Positions 9,220 to 18,372 of a stretch of 64,000 nt of DNA are shown one piece after another. The first letter of the stretch is position 1; each line of letters starts with the position of its first letter. Position numbers and translations under genes: made by a program. The notes beneath the pieces are model-generated. The model worked only from the letters and a program-made list of their open reading frames with translations. It had not been told where the DNA came from and made no database searches. This DNA comes from Sodalis ligni (GTDB lineage Bacteria > Pseudomonadota > Gammaproteobacteria > Enterobacterales > Enterobacteriaceae), in the NCBI RefSeq assembly GCF_016865525.2, contig NZ_CP075169.1, positions 6,138,337 to 6,202,336 on the forward strand. Direction: 5' to 3'.

Positions 9220-10812
9220 TCACGAGCAAAGGATGGCGGCCCGCACCGGATCGATAGCCACCAGCGCAGCCAATAGGGCTTCCATCCGCCGCGCCAGCGC
9301 CGTCTTGTCGGCATCGTTGCGCTGAGCTTTCAACCTCATAAGTTTCAGCAGCCGCGCTTTGACTTCAAAGCTCAGCTCCGGCGCCCAATCAGCTAACGGC
9401 AAACCGGCGGAGGTAGTGTTGAGCTCTCCCAACAGATGCAGGGCCAGGTCATTTTTGCCGTACTGCTCGGCCACCCTCGCCATCAATAAACGCAATAACC
9501 AGCGCTGGCGAATCGTTTGAGTGCCGGGCCGGGCCGCCAGCCATGCCAATGCGGCGTCCACTCCGTCGCTGTCCGCCTGGGCCAGGGCCTCGCTTTCCAA
9601 GGCCAGAATGTCATTGCCATCCGCCGGCGCCGTTACTGAGGTTACGGGCGCCCAATGCTCGGCACTCCCGCTGGCCTGCTGGGCTATCCAACCGCGAGTC
9701 ACATCGTCGGCAAACGGCGTGCCGTCATTCCAGCTCAGATTTTCCAGCCCGGGCAAGCGCGCCAGCAACATCCCGAGATCCTGCTTGACGAGATCCGCCC
9801 AACCGGAGAACGGCTGCCCCTGCTTGCTCAATGCCTGGCAGGCATACCATTGCAAATCCAGCCAAAAGTGGTTAACGCCCTCCGCATACATCCGCTCAAC
9901 CTGTTCCAGCAGTTCGTCCCAGCTCTGCTGCAGATACAGGCGTTTAAGCTGGGCGCGACAGTCACTGCGCGGCGGGGTCAAGCGGGTATTGCCGGCCTTT
10001 TCCTGCTGCGGTAAAAGATGCACCGTGTCCCAGCGCAGACTTTTCATCAGGCGGTGGCTTGCCAGCCAGCCTTGCGGCTGTTCGCGCAGGTAGCGCGAGA
10101 GCGCTTTTCCCTGTTCCAGCAGGTCGCGGCCCGACTGAACTTGACGCAATCCCGGCTTCAGTCCGGCGGAAGAGGAAAGCATTCCCGGGCCATCCACGGC
10201 GCTGTGTTGCGGCACCACCGCCTCCAGCCCACCCGATTGCGCCAGACGCAACTCCAATGCGCCGTATAGCGCCCCCAGGGCCGGCCGGTCAAGCTCAGAC
10301 CATGCGCCGACAGCGTGTTCCAGCAGGGCCAGCGCCGCCACGATGCGCACCAGCTCGCTCTTCGCCACTTCCGGATAGCGGTCCAGACTATCCAGCATTT
10401 TGTTGCCCGCCAGCCATTCCAACGCCGTTCTGCGGCTGTTGGGACGAGCCGGCAGCACCCGTTCGCCAAAACGGTCGACCAGTCCGGCCAGCAGCATCAG
10501 CCCGTCAGCCAGGCCCGCCTCGCCGTCGCCATGCAGGCGCGCCCACAGATAATAGGTAGCAACGCGGACGTCCTTACAGACGGTGGTCAGCAGCGTCTCG
10601 GCCAACCGGCAGATGAGGCCGGTATCCGCCCCGGTGATTTTATTGACCTCCTCTCGCATGCGCTGGAAATCGTCGCAATAACACGGGTCATCGCCTACCG
10701 GGCTATCCGCGGAGAGAGGCAGCAACCATTTTTCCCACTGGACCATTTGCCCACGGGCCAGTTCAAGCGCGTCCCGTTCCGCCAGACAGGTAGTGATTAA
10801 TGTTTGCAACAT
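9220..10812 (-). CDS. tssA: T6SS cap protein TssA
   Basis: TssA binds the membrane complex and baseplate, then caps the growing sheath. The protein of about 530 residues has an ImpA-type N-terminal domain (PVGDDPCYCDDFQRMREEVNK at about residues 39-59, then WLAGNKMLDSLDRYPEVAKSE) and a VasJ-type C-terminal helical domain. The ATG at 10812 overlaps the tssM stop as TGATG; a GTG one codon earlier is possible. It is distinct from the second ImpA-N protein at 3871-5241. Confidence 0.9.
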   Translation of the reverse strand: MLQTLITTCLAERDALELARGQMVQWEKWLLPLSADSPVGDDPCYCDDFQRMREEVNKITGADTGLICRLAETLLTTVCKDVRVATYYLWARLHGDGEAGLADGLMLLAGLVDRFGERVLPARPNSRRTALEWLAGNKMLDSLDRYPEVAKSELVRIVAALALLEHAVGAWSELDRPALGALYGALELRLAQSGGLEAVVPQHSAVDGPGMLSSSAGLKPGLRQVQSGRDLLEQGKALSRYLREQPQGWLASHRLMKSLRWDTVHLLPQQEKAGNTRLTPPRSDCRAQLKRLYLQQSWDELLEQVERMYAEGVNHFWLDLQWYACQALSKQGQPFSGWADLVKQDLGMLLARLPGLENLSWNDGTPFADDVTRGWIAQQASGSAEHWAPVTSVTAPADGNDILALESEALAQADSDGVDAALAWLAARPGTQTIRQRWLLRLLMARVAEQYGKNDLALHLLGELNTTSAGLPLADWAPELSFEVKARLLKLMRLKAQRNDADKTALARRMEALLAALVAIDPVRAAILCS

Positions 10813-13800
10813 CACCCATCTCCCCCTATGGCCGCGGTATTTCGTGGCATTGTTCCACCGACGGCATCAACATCGAATATTCGGGCCGGCAGTGAAAAAC
10901 CCCGCAGCTTCAGCAGCGCCAAGGGTCCTTCGGCCAGTTCGGTGCGCAGGTTCCAGGTTAGCGGTAAATCATCCGGGCCGGTCAAGACCAGACGGTAAAG
11001 GGTATCGCCGTCATCCAGCGCCGTGACCTTGGCTTGCTCCAGCAGGCGGATAAGCCCCCAGGTTCCTTGTTCATCGGCGAACAGGCGCGGGCCGGCATTC
11101 ACACTGCGCCAGCTCAGCATCACTCCTGGTTTGTCCGAAGCACCCGGCCAATGGAAATTTTGCCAGCTTTCCTTCTGGTTGAAGTACCTGAGCTTCTGTC
11201 CATCGAGATTGAAGGTGGTTTCCACCACGTCACGTACCGGTTTGGCCATCAGCTCGAAACTTATGCCCATATCGCCGTTAGTGTATAAAATGTCGGCAAG
11301 CTGACTAAGGTGGTTAACCGCCCGCAGGAAAGCCGGGTTAAAATGCAGCCCTTGGCTGTTCAGCTTGTCCGGCACCCAGCGATTGCCTTCCTTGTGCAAT
11401 ACTCCGCTTAACTGGCGGGTCAGGAACTGTTCGATGCGTCCGGATTCAGTGCGGACAAATTGCCCAATCATCGGCAGAGACGCATCGCTGCGCGTGTCCG
11501 CAAACGGGTAGCGCCCATTGAAAGCCCGATCCCAATTATCCGCTATCGACGATCGCCACTGCACATTCAGGCTGGCGGCGGATGGCTTCAGTACCTTCTG
11601 CCACGCCTGGGCCAGCGGCTGGACAAACACCGCCCGGCCAAAACCGCTCCACTCTTCCCCCAGGCTGGCGGCAAGCAGGCTGCCGTATTCCTGCGTGTCT
11701 GTCAGATCAATGCTCTTGCCTTGGAACACCGTCTGCGCCAGTAGCTGGGTCATCTCCTGCGGGTCATTGGCGTTCGCCACCTGCTGGAGTTTGAGGCGCA
11801 CCCTGGTGATACGGGTCAGGAAGGTTTGCAGGCTGAGAGAGCTGTCGCCGGTCATTACTCCCGCCGGGCTTCCCTTTCCCATCATTGCCAGCAGCGGGCC
11901 AAAGGTGCCGTCCAACGGACCGGTCAACCCCGCGGCGCGCTGGTCGATGGCGGGCAGGTCGTCTTTATGCAGCAGGCTCTGTACGGACTTCACCAGCGAA
12001 TCTGACAAGGCCGCTCCCCGTTGTCCGGTTTGCCCCTGATAGCTAAGGGTGTTCATCAGGGCAATCAGCGGGGACTGACGCACATCGGCCATCAGGGTGA
12101 GCTGGTCGGTCACATCCGACAGATTCTTCGCCTGCTTCCATCGCAGACTATTGAGAAAATTCAGCCAGGCACCGCTGAAATCGGTAAAATAGCGTTCGGT
12201 AAGGCGTTCTTTAAGCGCTTCCGGCGACACCTCGGCCGTCACCGGATGTGTGCCGTCGCTGAGCACCCAGTCAATTTCCTCCCGGCGGGAGGCAACGGCC
12301 TCATCAATGGCCTTCTGCACCTGTCCTTCCCAGGCTTGACGGGTAAACACCCCTGGCACCACTTCGGTGGAGCTGAACAATCCCTGCGCGTCCCTATCCC
12401 CTACCAAATGCATTAAGCCAAGTTCGGCGTAGATGTTCGACACGGATTGCAGTATCTTCTGATAAAGCGTTGCCTCGGCGTTACGCTGCCCGATCTGCAC
12501 CAGCAATAGCCGGCGCAACTGCGCCACCAGATCAGCATCGGGCACGATGCGCCATTCCGGGTGCTCCGCCAGATTCACGGCATAAAAACTCCATAGCCCC
12601 GGCGACAGGCTCCGCCATAAGCCGGTAGCAACCCCGGCACGGACCGGTTCGTTTTCTTCGAGGATTCGAGTCAAAAAGTCCGCATCGGCTTTTTCCGGAT
12701 ACGCCAGCATCAGGTAGGCTTTAAGCCGGCCGTAGCCCACCAGGGCTCGCTTGGCGCGTTGCGGACTGTGCGGCGGCAGGGCAACCAGTTCAGCGAGATG
12801 GAAGCTTAACTGTTTTGCCGCGCCGTCACGGACAAGGCGATTATTCATGGCGCCGTAGCGCGGCCATAAGGCGGCGGATAACATGCCGCTTTGATTTAAG
12901 CCAAAACGTTGATACCAGGGCGCGCCGTGCGAGGAAAGATACTGCAACCGCCCCAGTTCATTCGCCAGTTGACGAAGCGCCTTCAATTGTTCGCCGATGG
13001 GAACGTCTTCCCTCAGCGCCATCAGTTGCTCCCTGACGGTAACGATATGACTGCGGTTGGAGATAAAAGAGAGCAGGCTGCCGCCCCCCCACAGCAGCGT
13101 CAATCCCAGCACCGCATAAAAAGCGTTTCGCTCCCACGAAAAACCGGCGCGGCGGCCTCTGGCCGAGCTATCGTTTACAATGCCTTGCCATGCCGGATCC
13201 GAACACCAACCGTGCCCCGTCCCGGACGCTTTGTCATTGACCGGCAGGCTGAACATCATGCCGCGCAGCGACAACGCGCAGGAGAAGTCTCGCCACAGCG
13301 GAACCAGCGCCTGCTGCCAGTGTGTTATACCCTCCCGCTCCAGGTACAGTGACAAACGCAGCAGAAAATCATGTCGGGTAGTCGCCAACACCTGGCCCAT
13401 GCCCTCGCGGCGCAGAGGTGCAATCAGATCAAGCAAACGGGCGGATAAATATTCAGATGTACAGGCCGCCGGCAACAGGCATCCCACCGGCGCGCCAGGG
13501 CGATCCCCTTGCGCCCAGGCGCTGTCGCATACCTGCCACAGATAGAGCGGCGCCTGCCAGCCTAACCGCTGTCCCTGACGCAAAAGCTGGCGCAGACCAA
13601 AATCGATGTGCTTAGGCTGGGCGCCCTGAGTTTCAGTCACCGCCCAGACGATGCCGTCCAGGGGACGCCGCCGGCGCAGCGCGCGAAGCCGGGCAATCAG
13701 TTCTTCATTCGGATCGGCTTGTACGCTGCCGCCCCACAGCAACAACGTACTTTTGCCCTCCAGCCAGCGCTGCAATGTAAGACCGGGTGTGATGGCTTCT

Positions 13801-14207
13801 ACCTGTTCAGGCTCGCCGATAACCAGCAGGATACGCACCTTGCGGCGCCAGAAACGACCGTGATGCAGGCGAAGATGTACGTCTAGCCCTTCAAACGCTG
13901 GGGCCGTATGCAAAGGCGTCGCCGATATGGGAGGGTCTTCCCGGTCATCTCCGTTTAAAAGTTGACGTTGTTCTTCATACGCCAGGCCACCGGCCCTGCG
14001 GATCGCAGCACGGTAAATCGCCATTAGAAGCAGAATTAAGCTGCCTACGAATATAATCATTATTTGGCATACAGTTTGGGCATCACTGCCAGGATGAATG
14101 CGCAAAATCCCGGGCGCGCGCCAGGCCAGCCAGCTCAGGATAAGCATTATCACGAGTATAAAAAGTGCCAGAAGCCAGAAATAAAGAGTAGATAGTATAT
14201 GCCTCAT
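10812..14207 (-). CDS. tssM: T6SS inner-membrane core protein TssM (IcmF family)
   Basis: Inner-membrane subunit of the TssJLM trans-envelope complex, about 1131 residues. I chose the ATG at 14207 because it overlaps the preceding stop as ATGA and gives the usual start MRHILSTLYFW; the frame is open upstream but has no family support there. Two membrane helices lie at about residues 5-28 and 49-66 and a third at about 375-396, leaving a long periplasmic part that binds TssJ. At the usual nucleotide-binding loop (about residues 128-140) the sequence reads VIGEPEQVEA, which lacks the GxxxxGK[ST] Walker A motif. Confidence 0.93.
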   Translation of the reverse strand: MRHILSTLYFWLLALFILVIMLILSWLAWRAPGILRIHPGSDAQTVCQIMIIFVGSLILLLMAIYRAAIRRAGGLAYEEQRQLLNGDDREDPPISATPLHTAPAFEGLDVHLRLHHGRFWRRKVRILLVIGEPEQVEAITPGLTLQRWLEGKSTLLLWGGSVQADPNEELIARLRALRRRRPLDGIVWAVTETQGAQPKHIDFGLRQLLRQGQRLGWQAPLYLWQVCDSAWAQGDRPGAPVGCLLPAACTSEYLSARLLDLIAPLRREGMGQVLATTRHDFLLRLSLYLEREGITHWQQALVPLWRDFSCALSLRGMMFSLPVNDKASGTGHGWCSDPAWQGIVNDSSARGRRAGFSWERNAFYAVLGLTLLWGGGSLLSFISNRSHIVTVREQLMALREDVPIGEQLKALRQLANELGRLQYLSSHGAPWYQRFGLNQSGMLSAALWPRYGAMNNRLVRDGAAKQLSFHLAELVALPPHSPQRAKRALVGYGRLKAYLMLAYPEKADADFLTRILEENEPVRAGVATGLWRSLSPGLWSFYAVNLAEHPEWRIVPDADLVAQLRRLLLVQIGQRNAEATLYQKILQSVSNIYAELGLMHLVGDRDAQGLFSSTEVVPGVFTRQAWEGQVQKAIDEAVASRREEIDWVLSDGTHPVTAEVSPEALKERLTERYFTDFSGAWLNFLNSLRWKQAKNLSDVTDQLTLMADVRQSPLIALMNTLSYQGQTGQRGAALSDSLVKSVQSLLHKDDLPAIDQRAAGLTGPLDGTFGPLLAMMGKGSPAGVMTGDSSLSLQTFLTRITRVRLKLQQVANANDPQEMTQLLAQTVFQGKSIDLTDTQEYGSLLAASLGEEWSGFGRAVFVQPLAQAWQKVLKPSAASLNVQWRSSIADNWDRAFNGRYPFADTRSDASLPMIGQFVRTESGRIEQFLTRQLSGVLHKEGNRWVPDKLNSQGLHFNPAFLRAVNHLSQLADILYTNGDMGISFELMAKPVRDVVETTFNLDGQKLRYFNQKESWQNFHWPGASDKPGVMLSWRSVNAGPRLFADEQGTWGLIRLLEQAKVTALDDGDTLYRLVLTGPDDLPLTWNLRTELAEGPLALLKLRGFSLPARIFDVDAVGGTMPRNTAAIGGDG

Positions 14208-15430
14208 GGCGTCATCTCCTGCGACGTCAAATAAGGTGAAACCACGGCACTCCAAACGCCAGCCTCCGGGCAAGCCCCGCTGAACGTGAACTGTGGAGAG
14301 GAGGTTGTCTGGGCGGCTTGTGCGGCGACTGCAATAGCTAGCCAGGGTGTAACACATCCGGGATACCCCAGGGAGGAATCCAAATCATAAATACCCCGGT
14401 CGCGGGCCACATCAAACGGAACATCCGCCATCACCGTCGTGACGACTTCACTGCTTGACGGACTTATTCCCGAAATCCATACGTGGCTTATCGCTTCGGC
14501 GGCCAGCGGCACCCAATCCAGCGCCTGCCGCACGCCGTATTCGATGGCGGTTTCCGGCGCCAGTTCAGGACGATGCAGATAGGCCAGCGGGATTAAAGAT
14601 TTTTGTGTAAGCCGGTTACCGAAAATCAGGCCTGCAGCGGATTCAGCGGTCATGTCCGGATGTTCTGGGCGAATTTGCAGCGCTACCACGACAAGCAGTG
14701 CTGCTTCGTGAATATTGTTGTCAAGCCAGTTGTCTATTAATGACAGTCCGGATCCCTGGATTCGGCATATCGGCTGCATGATACCCGCTTCTTCCCAAAC
14801 GTCCTGCCAGATTTGATGGAATGTCTCATCATTGAGTGGGGTTTCGGATTCTATAACAAGTTGAAGGGGCATTTCCGCCGGCAAATATCCCAATGTTTCG
14901 GCGAAATCATTGAATATGGAGCCCAGTAGACGTTTCACCCCTTCCTCAATTGACTCAGCCACTATCAGCAATGAAAGCCTGCTGTGGCGAATGGCCTCTT
15001 TGCCCTGCCATGATCGTTGGGCTTTAAAGGCAATTTTGCTTTGCATTAAATTTAAAAGCTGCGAATCGGGATTATTTTCATCAAACGCAGTGTGTAGTGA
15101 AATACTAAGAATTTGCAGTGAACGGCGACCTCGCTGAGTTTGCTGAAATATATCAAGCCGGCGTTCCTCATCCCAGTTATCCGCCATGAGCTGCTGACTG
15201 GAATACAACAACCAGCGTCCGCCTGCCAGCAGCCCCCAGCACAAAGTGGGAAGCCCAAACGCCGCTGACCAAAATACGCTAGGTCGCTGGCTGGTGTGCT
15301 CGCCCCAAAACATTACCATAGCTATGACTCCCACCAACAAAATACAGATATATGCAATCAGCCATAGCAGCATTCGGGGAGGACCCGGCCGAAGTGCCAG
15401 CCCAGGAAAACGATTCAACCTGACAGGCAT
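14204..15430 (-). CDS. T6SS-associated membrane protein of unknown function
   Basis: I do not recognise this family. The ATG at 15430 (MPVRLNRFPGL) gives 408 residues and leaves 5 bp after the PAAR stop. Two strong hydrophobic helices lie near residues 19-42 and 50-76, separated by a short EHTSQRP loop, and the rest appears soluble and follows the second helix. A middle region with SLLIVAESIEEGVKRLLG and a C-terminal alanine-rich WLAIAVAAQAAQ segment stand out. Its stop overlaps the tssM start (ATGA), so the two proteins are probably made together; partnership with the TssM membrane complex is inference from position. Confidence 0.75.
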   Translation of the reverse strand: MPVRLNRFPGLALRPGPPRMLLWLIAYICILLVGVIAMVMFWGEHTSQRPSVFWSAAFGLPTLCWGLLAGGRWLLYSSQQLMADNWDEERRLDIFQQTQRGRRSLQILSISLHTAFDENNPDSQLLNLMQSKIAFKAQRSWQGKEAIRHSRLSLLIVAESIEEGVKRLLGSIFNDFAETLGYLPAEMPLQLVIESETPLNDETFHQIWQDVWEEAGIMQPICRIQGSGLSLIDNWLDNNIHEAALLVVVALQIRPEHPDMTAESAAGLIFGNRLTQKSLIPLAYLHRPELAPETAIEYGVRQALDWVPLAAEAISHVWISGISPSSSEVVTTVMADVPFDVARDRGIYDLDSSLGYPGCVTPWLAIAVAAQAAQTTSSPQFTFSGACPEAGVWSAVVSPYLTSQEMTP

Positions 15431-15435
15431 AAAGC

Positions 15436-15693
15436 TTAACTCTCGGTAACATGTGGCAAGGATGAAAGCAGTCTGCAGCCACAGGCACATCGATGCCCAT
15501 GAAAAGCGACGGGGAAACTGTTATCACAGAATGTGGTATGGCCTTCGCTGATTGATGTGCCCCCGTGTTTTGGACAAGCCACGTCATCACCCTTTCGAGC
15601 AACGCCAATCCCGCCAAATTTCATTACCTGAGAGCCGGATGTGACTGTGCCGCCATGGGTGGTCTTGTCACCGATGCGAATGATTCCGTTCAT
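15436..15693 (-). CDS. PAAR-domain spike-tip protein
   Basis: An 85-residue PAAR protein, the zinc-bound tip that sharpens the VgrG spike. It begins IIRIGDKTTHGGTVTSGS, the canonical PAAR opening, and carries the metal-ligand segments VACPKHG and EGHTTFC. It ends in HRCACGCRLL, as in many free-standing PAAR proteins. There is no C-terminal toxin extension. The start overlaps the upstream small gene as ATGA. Confidence 0.92.
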   Translation of the reverse strand: MNGIIRIGDKTTHGGTVTSGSQVMKFGGIGVARKGDDVACPKHGGTSISEGHTTFCDNSFPVAFHGHRCACGCRLLSSLPHVTES

Positions 15694-15986
15694 TTTTTCA
15701 ATCCCTCTTTGGTTTTATTCAACTTTCCCTGCATGTATTCATAAGTAGTTCCATCACTAAAGCCGATTTCAGTCTTAGCATTCTTGTTCCATTTTGTTAG
15801 TAACAAAGCCGCATCGGGATCCGTTGTTCGCATTGGTCCAACTCCGACAGGAAGGTCACCACTGAAATCAAATAAATAGAAAACATGACATTGCGTAAAG
15901 TCGTTCGGATATTGACATTCTTTTAAAATGGACGCGTATATAACCATTCGAGTGATAAGCTTATCTTCATCAGCTTCATTGTTCAT
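15690..15986 (-). CDS. Small protein of unknown function between the effector module and PAAR
   Basis: I do not recognise this 98-residue protein. I took the ATG at 15986 (MNNEADEDKLITRM) because it overlaps the restored stop of the preceding gene as TAATG; an ATG at 16004 would add six residues. There is no signal peptide. The segment CQYPNDFTQCHVFYLFDFSGD has two cysteines, and the C terminus is lysine-rich. Position after an effector and before PAAR suggests an immunity or chaperone role, but no motif shows this. Confidence 0.55.
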   Translation of the reverse strand: MNNEADEDKLITRMVIYASILKECQYPNDFTQCHVFYLFDFSGDLPVGVGPMRTTDPDAALLLTKWNKNAKTEIGFSDGTTYEYMQGKLNKTKEGLKK

Positions 15987-16389
15987 TATTGGGTTAATAA
16001 ACAACCCATTATAAAATCGCCATTTATAGTAAAGAAAATCTTTCCATTAAGCTCTACATCTGTATTACCTTCTTCATTGCCATAGAAATCAAGCTTTCCT
16101 AAAACCGTGGTAATGCCGTTAGCGGATTGGGTGGGTGGTTCTGGGTCATTATTTTATCTTTAAAAGAGTTTTCCTCATCTCTTTCTGCTTGCCTAAGCAG
16201 ATGACCGTCATCCAGCATTTTTATTTCGCCGTTTTTATATATAAACTTGGAATGATCTTCAAAACGCATTATTACTGAATCCCTTTTCCAATCGACATGC
16301 ATCATCTTTGCATATTGCAATGGCGGAGAAAATTCATTTGATATAATCGGTTTTTCTTTAGAAAGATCGACTAAAAATATTTTTCGCAT
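15986..16389 (-). pseudogene. Small cytoplasmic-type gene with one frameshift, possible orphan immunity
   Basis: The frame from ATG 16389 (MRKIFLVDLSKEKP) runs to a stop at 16099. Near 16133 the reading continues convincingly in the next frame (SANGITTVLGKLDFYG ... FIMGCLLTQ) to a TAA at 15986-15988 that overlaps the following ATG. Adding one C to the run in CAGAACCACCC restores a single protein of about 134 residues. Its charged middle (HVDWKRDSVIMRFEDHSKF) shows no known domain. The start overlaps the end of the secreted immunity-type pseudogene by 19 bp. Function unknown. Confidence 0.65.
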
Positions 16390-16700
16390 CTGATTTTATT
16401 TATTTCAGAAACACATCCCAGATCATCATAATATGATAAAATAAGTCTACTTGGTTTTCCTTATCTCCATTCAAAAACTATCATCAGTCATATCATAATA
16501 TGCGAATGCTTTTCAAGATTAATAGTAGGGATTTTTTAATTTCAAAACCCTTCAGATATAGAATAGTATTTAAATTATCGGATGTTTGAGAAGTTAACAT
16601 CCCTTTAATCGTTTCACAGCCTGATTTTTCCAGCGCGCATCTAACCTTTCCGTAACAAGAAAATGAAAACAAAAATATTGAAATAAAATTACTTTTTCAT
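16371..16700 (-). pseudogene. Decayed secreted immunity-type protein of the T6SS effector
   Basis: ATG at 16700 lies 6 bp after the restored effector stop. The frame breaks at once in an A-run, but the next frame reads SNFISIFLFSFSCYGKVRC, a clear signal peptide, then LEKSGCETIKGMLTSQTSDN and LNTILYLKGFEIKK. Four further one-base losses in A- or T-runs must be repaired to continue through NLEKAFAYYDMTDDSFLNG and LSYYDDLGCVSEINKIRCEK to a TAG at 16371. The result is about 110 residues with several cysteines and a periplasmic address, as expected of an immunity protein against a cell-wall hydrolase. The family is not recognised. Confidence 0.65.
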
Positions 16701-16706
16701 GAAATT

Positions 16707-18372
16707 CTAATCCCATTTATAATTTTTCGATTGCAGAAAAGAGAGAAACATCAGAGATCTTTTTATTGATAAATCATAGCTATAGAAGTTTTGCAATTTT
16801 ATATTTTTATCCATAAAAGCAGATAACCATAATCTATGGCCTTCTATATAGGAACTTCGTGCGTCGGCATAATACTTCATAGCCTCTACAACTCCAACCT
16901 GGGCTACTAGTAAATTTTAGCCTTACTTTCTGTAATCTCTTTTCTAATAAATTTTATCGCATCTCCGAGGCCAAGGTGATGCGTTAGATACATCACCTTA
17001 GCCTTTTCAGCATCATCGAGGCCATCGATATTGAATCCTTTCGCCTTAAGCGCTTTGAGGTTTGTAATTGCGTAGTCTACTGCAGCCATAATGGCATACT
17101 CAGGTTCAAACCGGCGTTTCAGCCAGTCCGATAGAGATTTAGAACCTGAGGCGCCAGGAGGATAAGGTGTACATCCTGAAATATAACGTTCTTTTGCAGT
17201 TCTTGGAGGTTCTTCCAAACATCCAACGTTACCTGAAATTTTTCTTCCAAAATAGTTGTGCCATCTTGTTTTTACCTCGCGACCCAAGTGACCTATTCGG
17301 GGCATTTTCGCTACCACGTTTGATGCCTTTGCTTTCTCGTTCAGGTAGGTTCCGTCTTTCAACGTTTCTCCCATCCATGTCCCATTGAGAAATTGTGTCA
17401 TACCAGCAGCGGAGCTTCTGTAATAAGTTTCATTCCTGCAGGTCTTCCTTCTTTTTCATTCGCAGCTCTGATAGCTTTGTTTTTTATAGTCTATAGCCAC
17501 CGATGTGGGCTGCCATAGGCCATCCTTTTTGCAGATTCGGCATCAATGACGGCAGCAATAGCTTGTGGGATAAGGCCGCTTCTTTTGATGCTGCAATGAT
17601 TGCATCCCGATAAATGACATTTTTGCTAACAGCAGGTCGTATTCGTTGGGGCAAATATGATTCACATCCAGTCGAGGATTTCCTGAGCATCTCGCCCCAG
17701 CGTCACCGTATTTAATTCTTTTTATCCGTATCGAGTGTACCAGGGCACCTTTAAGCGCAATGCTTTTCCCTTTGACCCTGACTTTAGGGCTGGATAGTCT
17801 GACTTCGGTTTTCCCTATAGTTGGCGTAAAACGGGCAACTTCCTTTATTTTTCCCGTCGCGCTTGAAACCATTACCTTCAATTCAGACACGTTATCCACG
17901 ATGTAATTACTGATTTTACCGGTACCATCGGTTATCACATCATAAATGTCACCAACAGCTGATACGATTTTTACTTTAAGATCAGGAATCGGTTTTCGAT
18001 TAAATCCTCGAAAATAAAGGATAACTCACATTGATTGTCAGGAATAACACCAACATTGGCGACCTGAGTATGTTTTGAGGAGGTAAACGGATTTTTGCCC
18101 TTGGTAAATCAATGATGGGTTTTAATATTATTGAGTTTTACTAACTCATTAACTGTACAATGATATTTCTTCGCAATCTTGCTCAAGGAATCTCCTTTTC
18201 GCACAATAACATATTGCTTATCCGAAGCAAGAGAATACATATCATCTAAGGGAACAGGTCGCTCTTCAGGATTCAGATAACATTTCCAGTCTGCGGACCA
18301 TCCTAACAAGCCGTCGTATTGACATGGCGCATCATGTGGCGCATTAAATAATTCAGTCAGATCTTTTGTCAT
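16707..18372 (-). pseudogene. Decayed T6SS effector: LysM plus lysozyme-like domain
   Basis: Reading across frames restores one protein of about 555 residues. From ATG 18372, which has a strong GGAGG ribosome site, come MTKDLTELFN and a LysM domain (VIVRKGDSLSKIAKKYH), then a stop at 18109. The same frame resumes KNPFTSSKHTQVANVGV; an Ig-like stretch follows (KVKIVSAVGDIYDV, VARFTPTIGKTEVRLSSPK). The catalytic-type region reads YRDAIIAASKEAG, LIPQAIAAVIDAESAK with a lysozyme-type Glu, SSAAGMTQFLNGTWMG and AKVMYLTHHLGLGDAIKFI, ending LVAQVGVVEAMKYYADA ... SYIEGHRLW to a TAG at 16707. The architecture matches cell-wall-degrading effectors encoded beside vgrG. Breaks: two stops (18109 and near 17487), plus one-base losses near 18010, 17622, 17576, 17427 and 16914. 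Confidence 0.75.

Noticed and set aside
9168..9314. Longer TssF N terminus
   Set aside because: The 49 extra residues lie within the tssA end in another frame and do not match TssF; ATG 9167 begins the conserved sequence.
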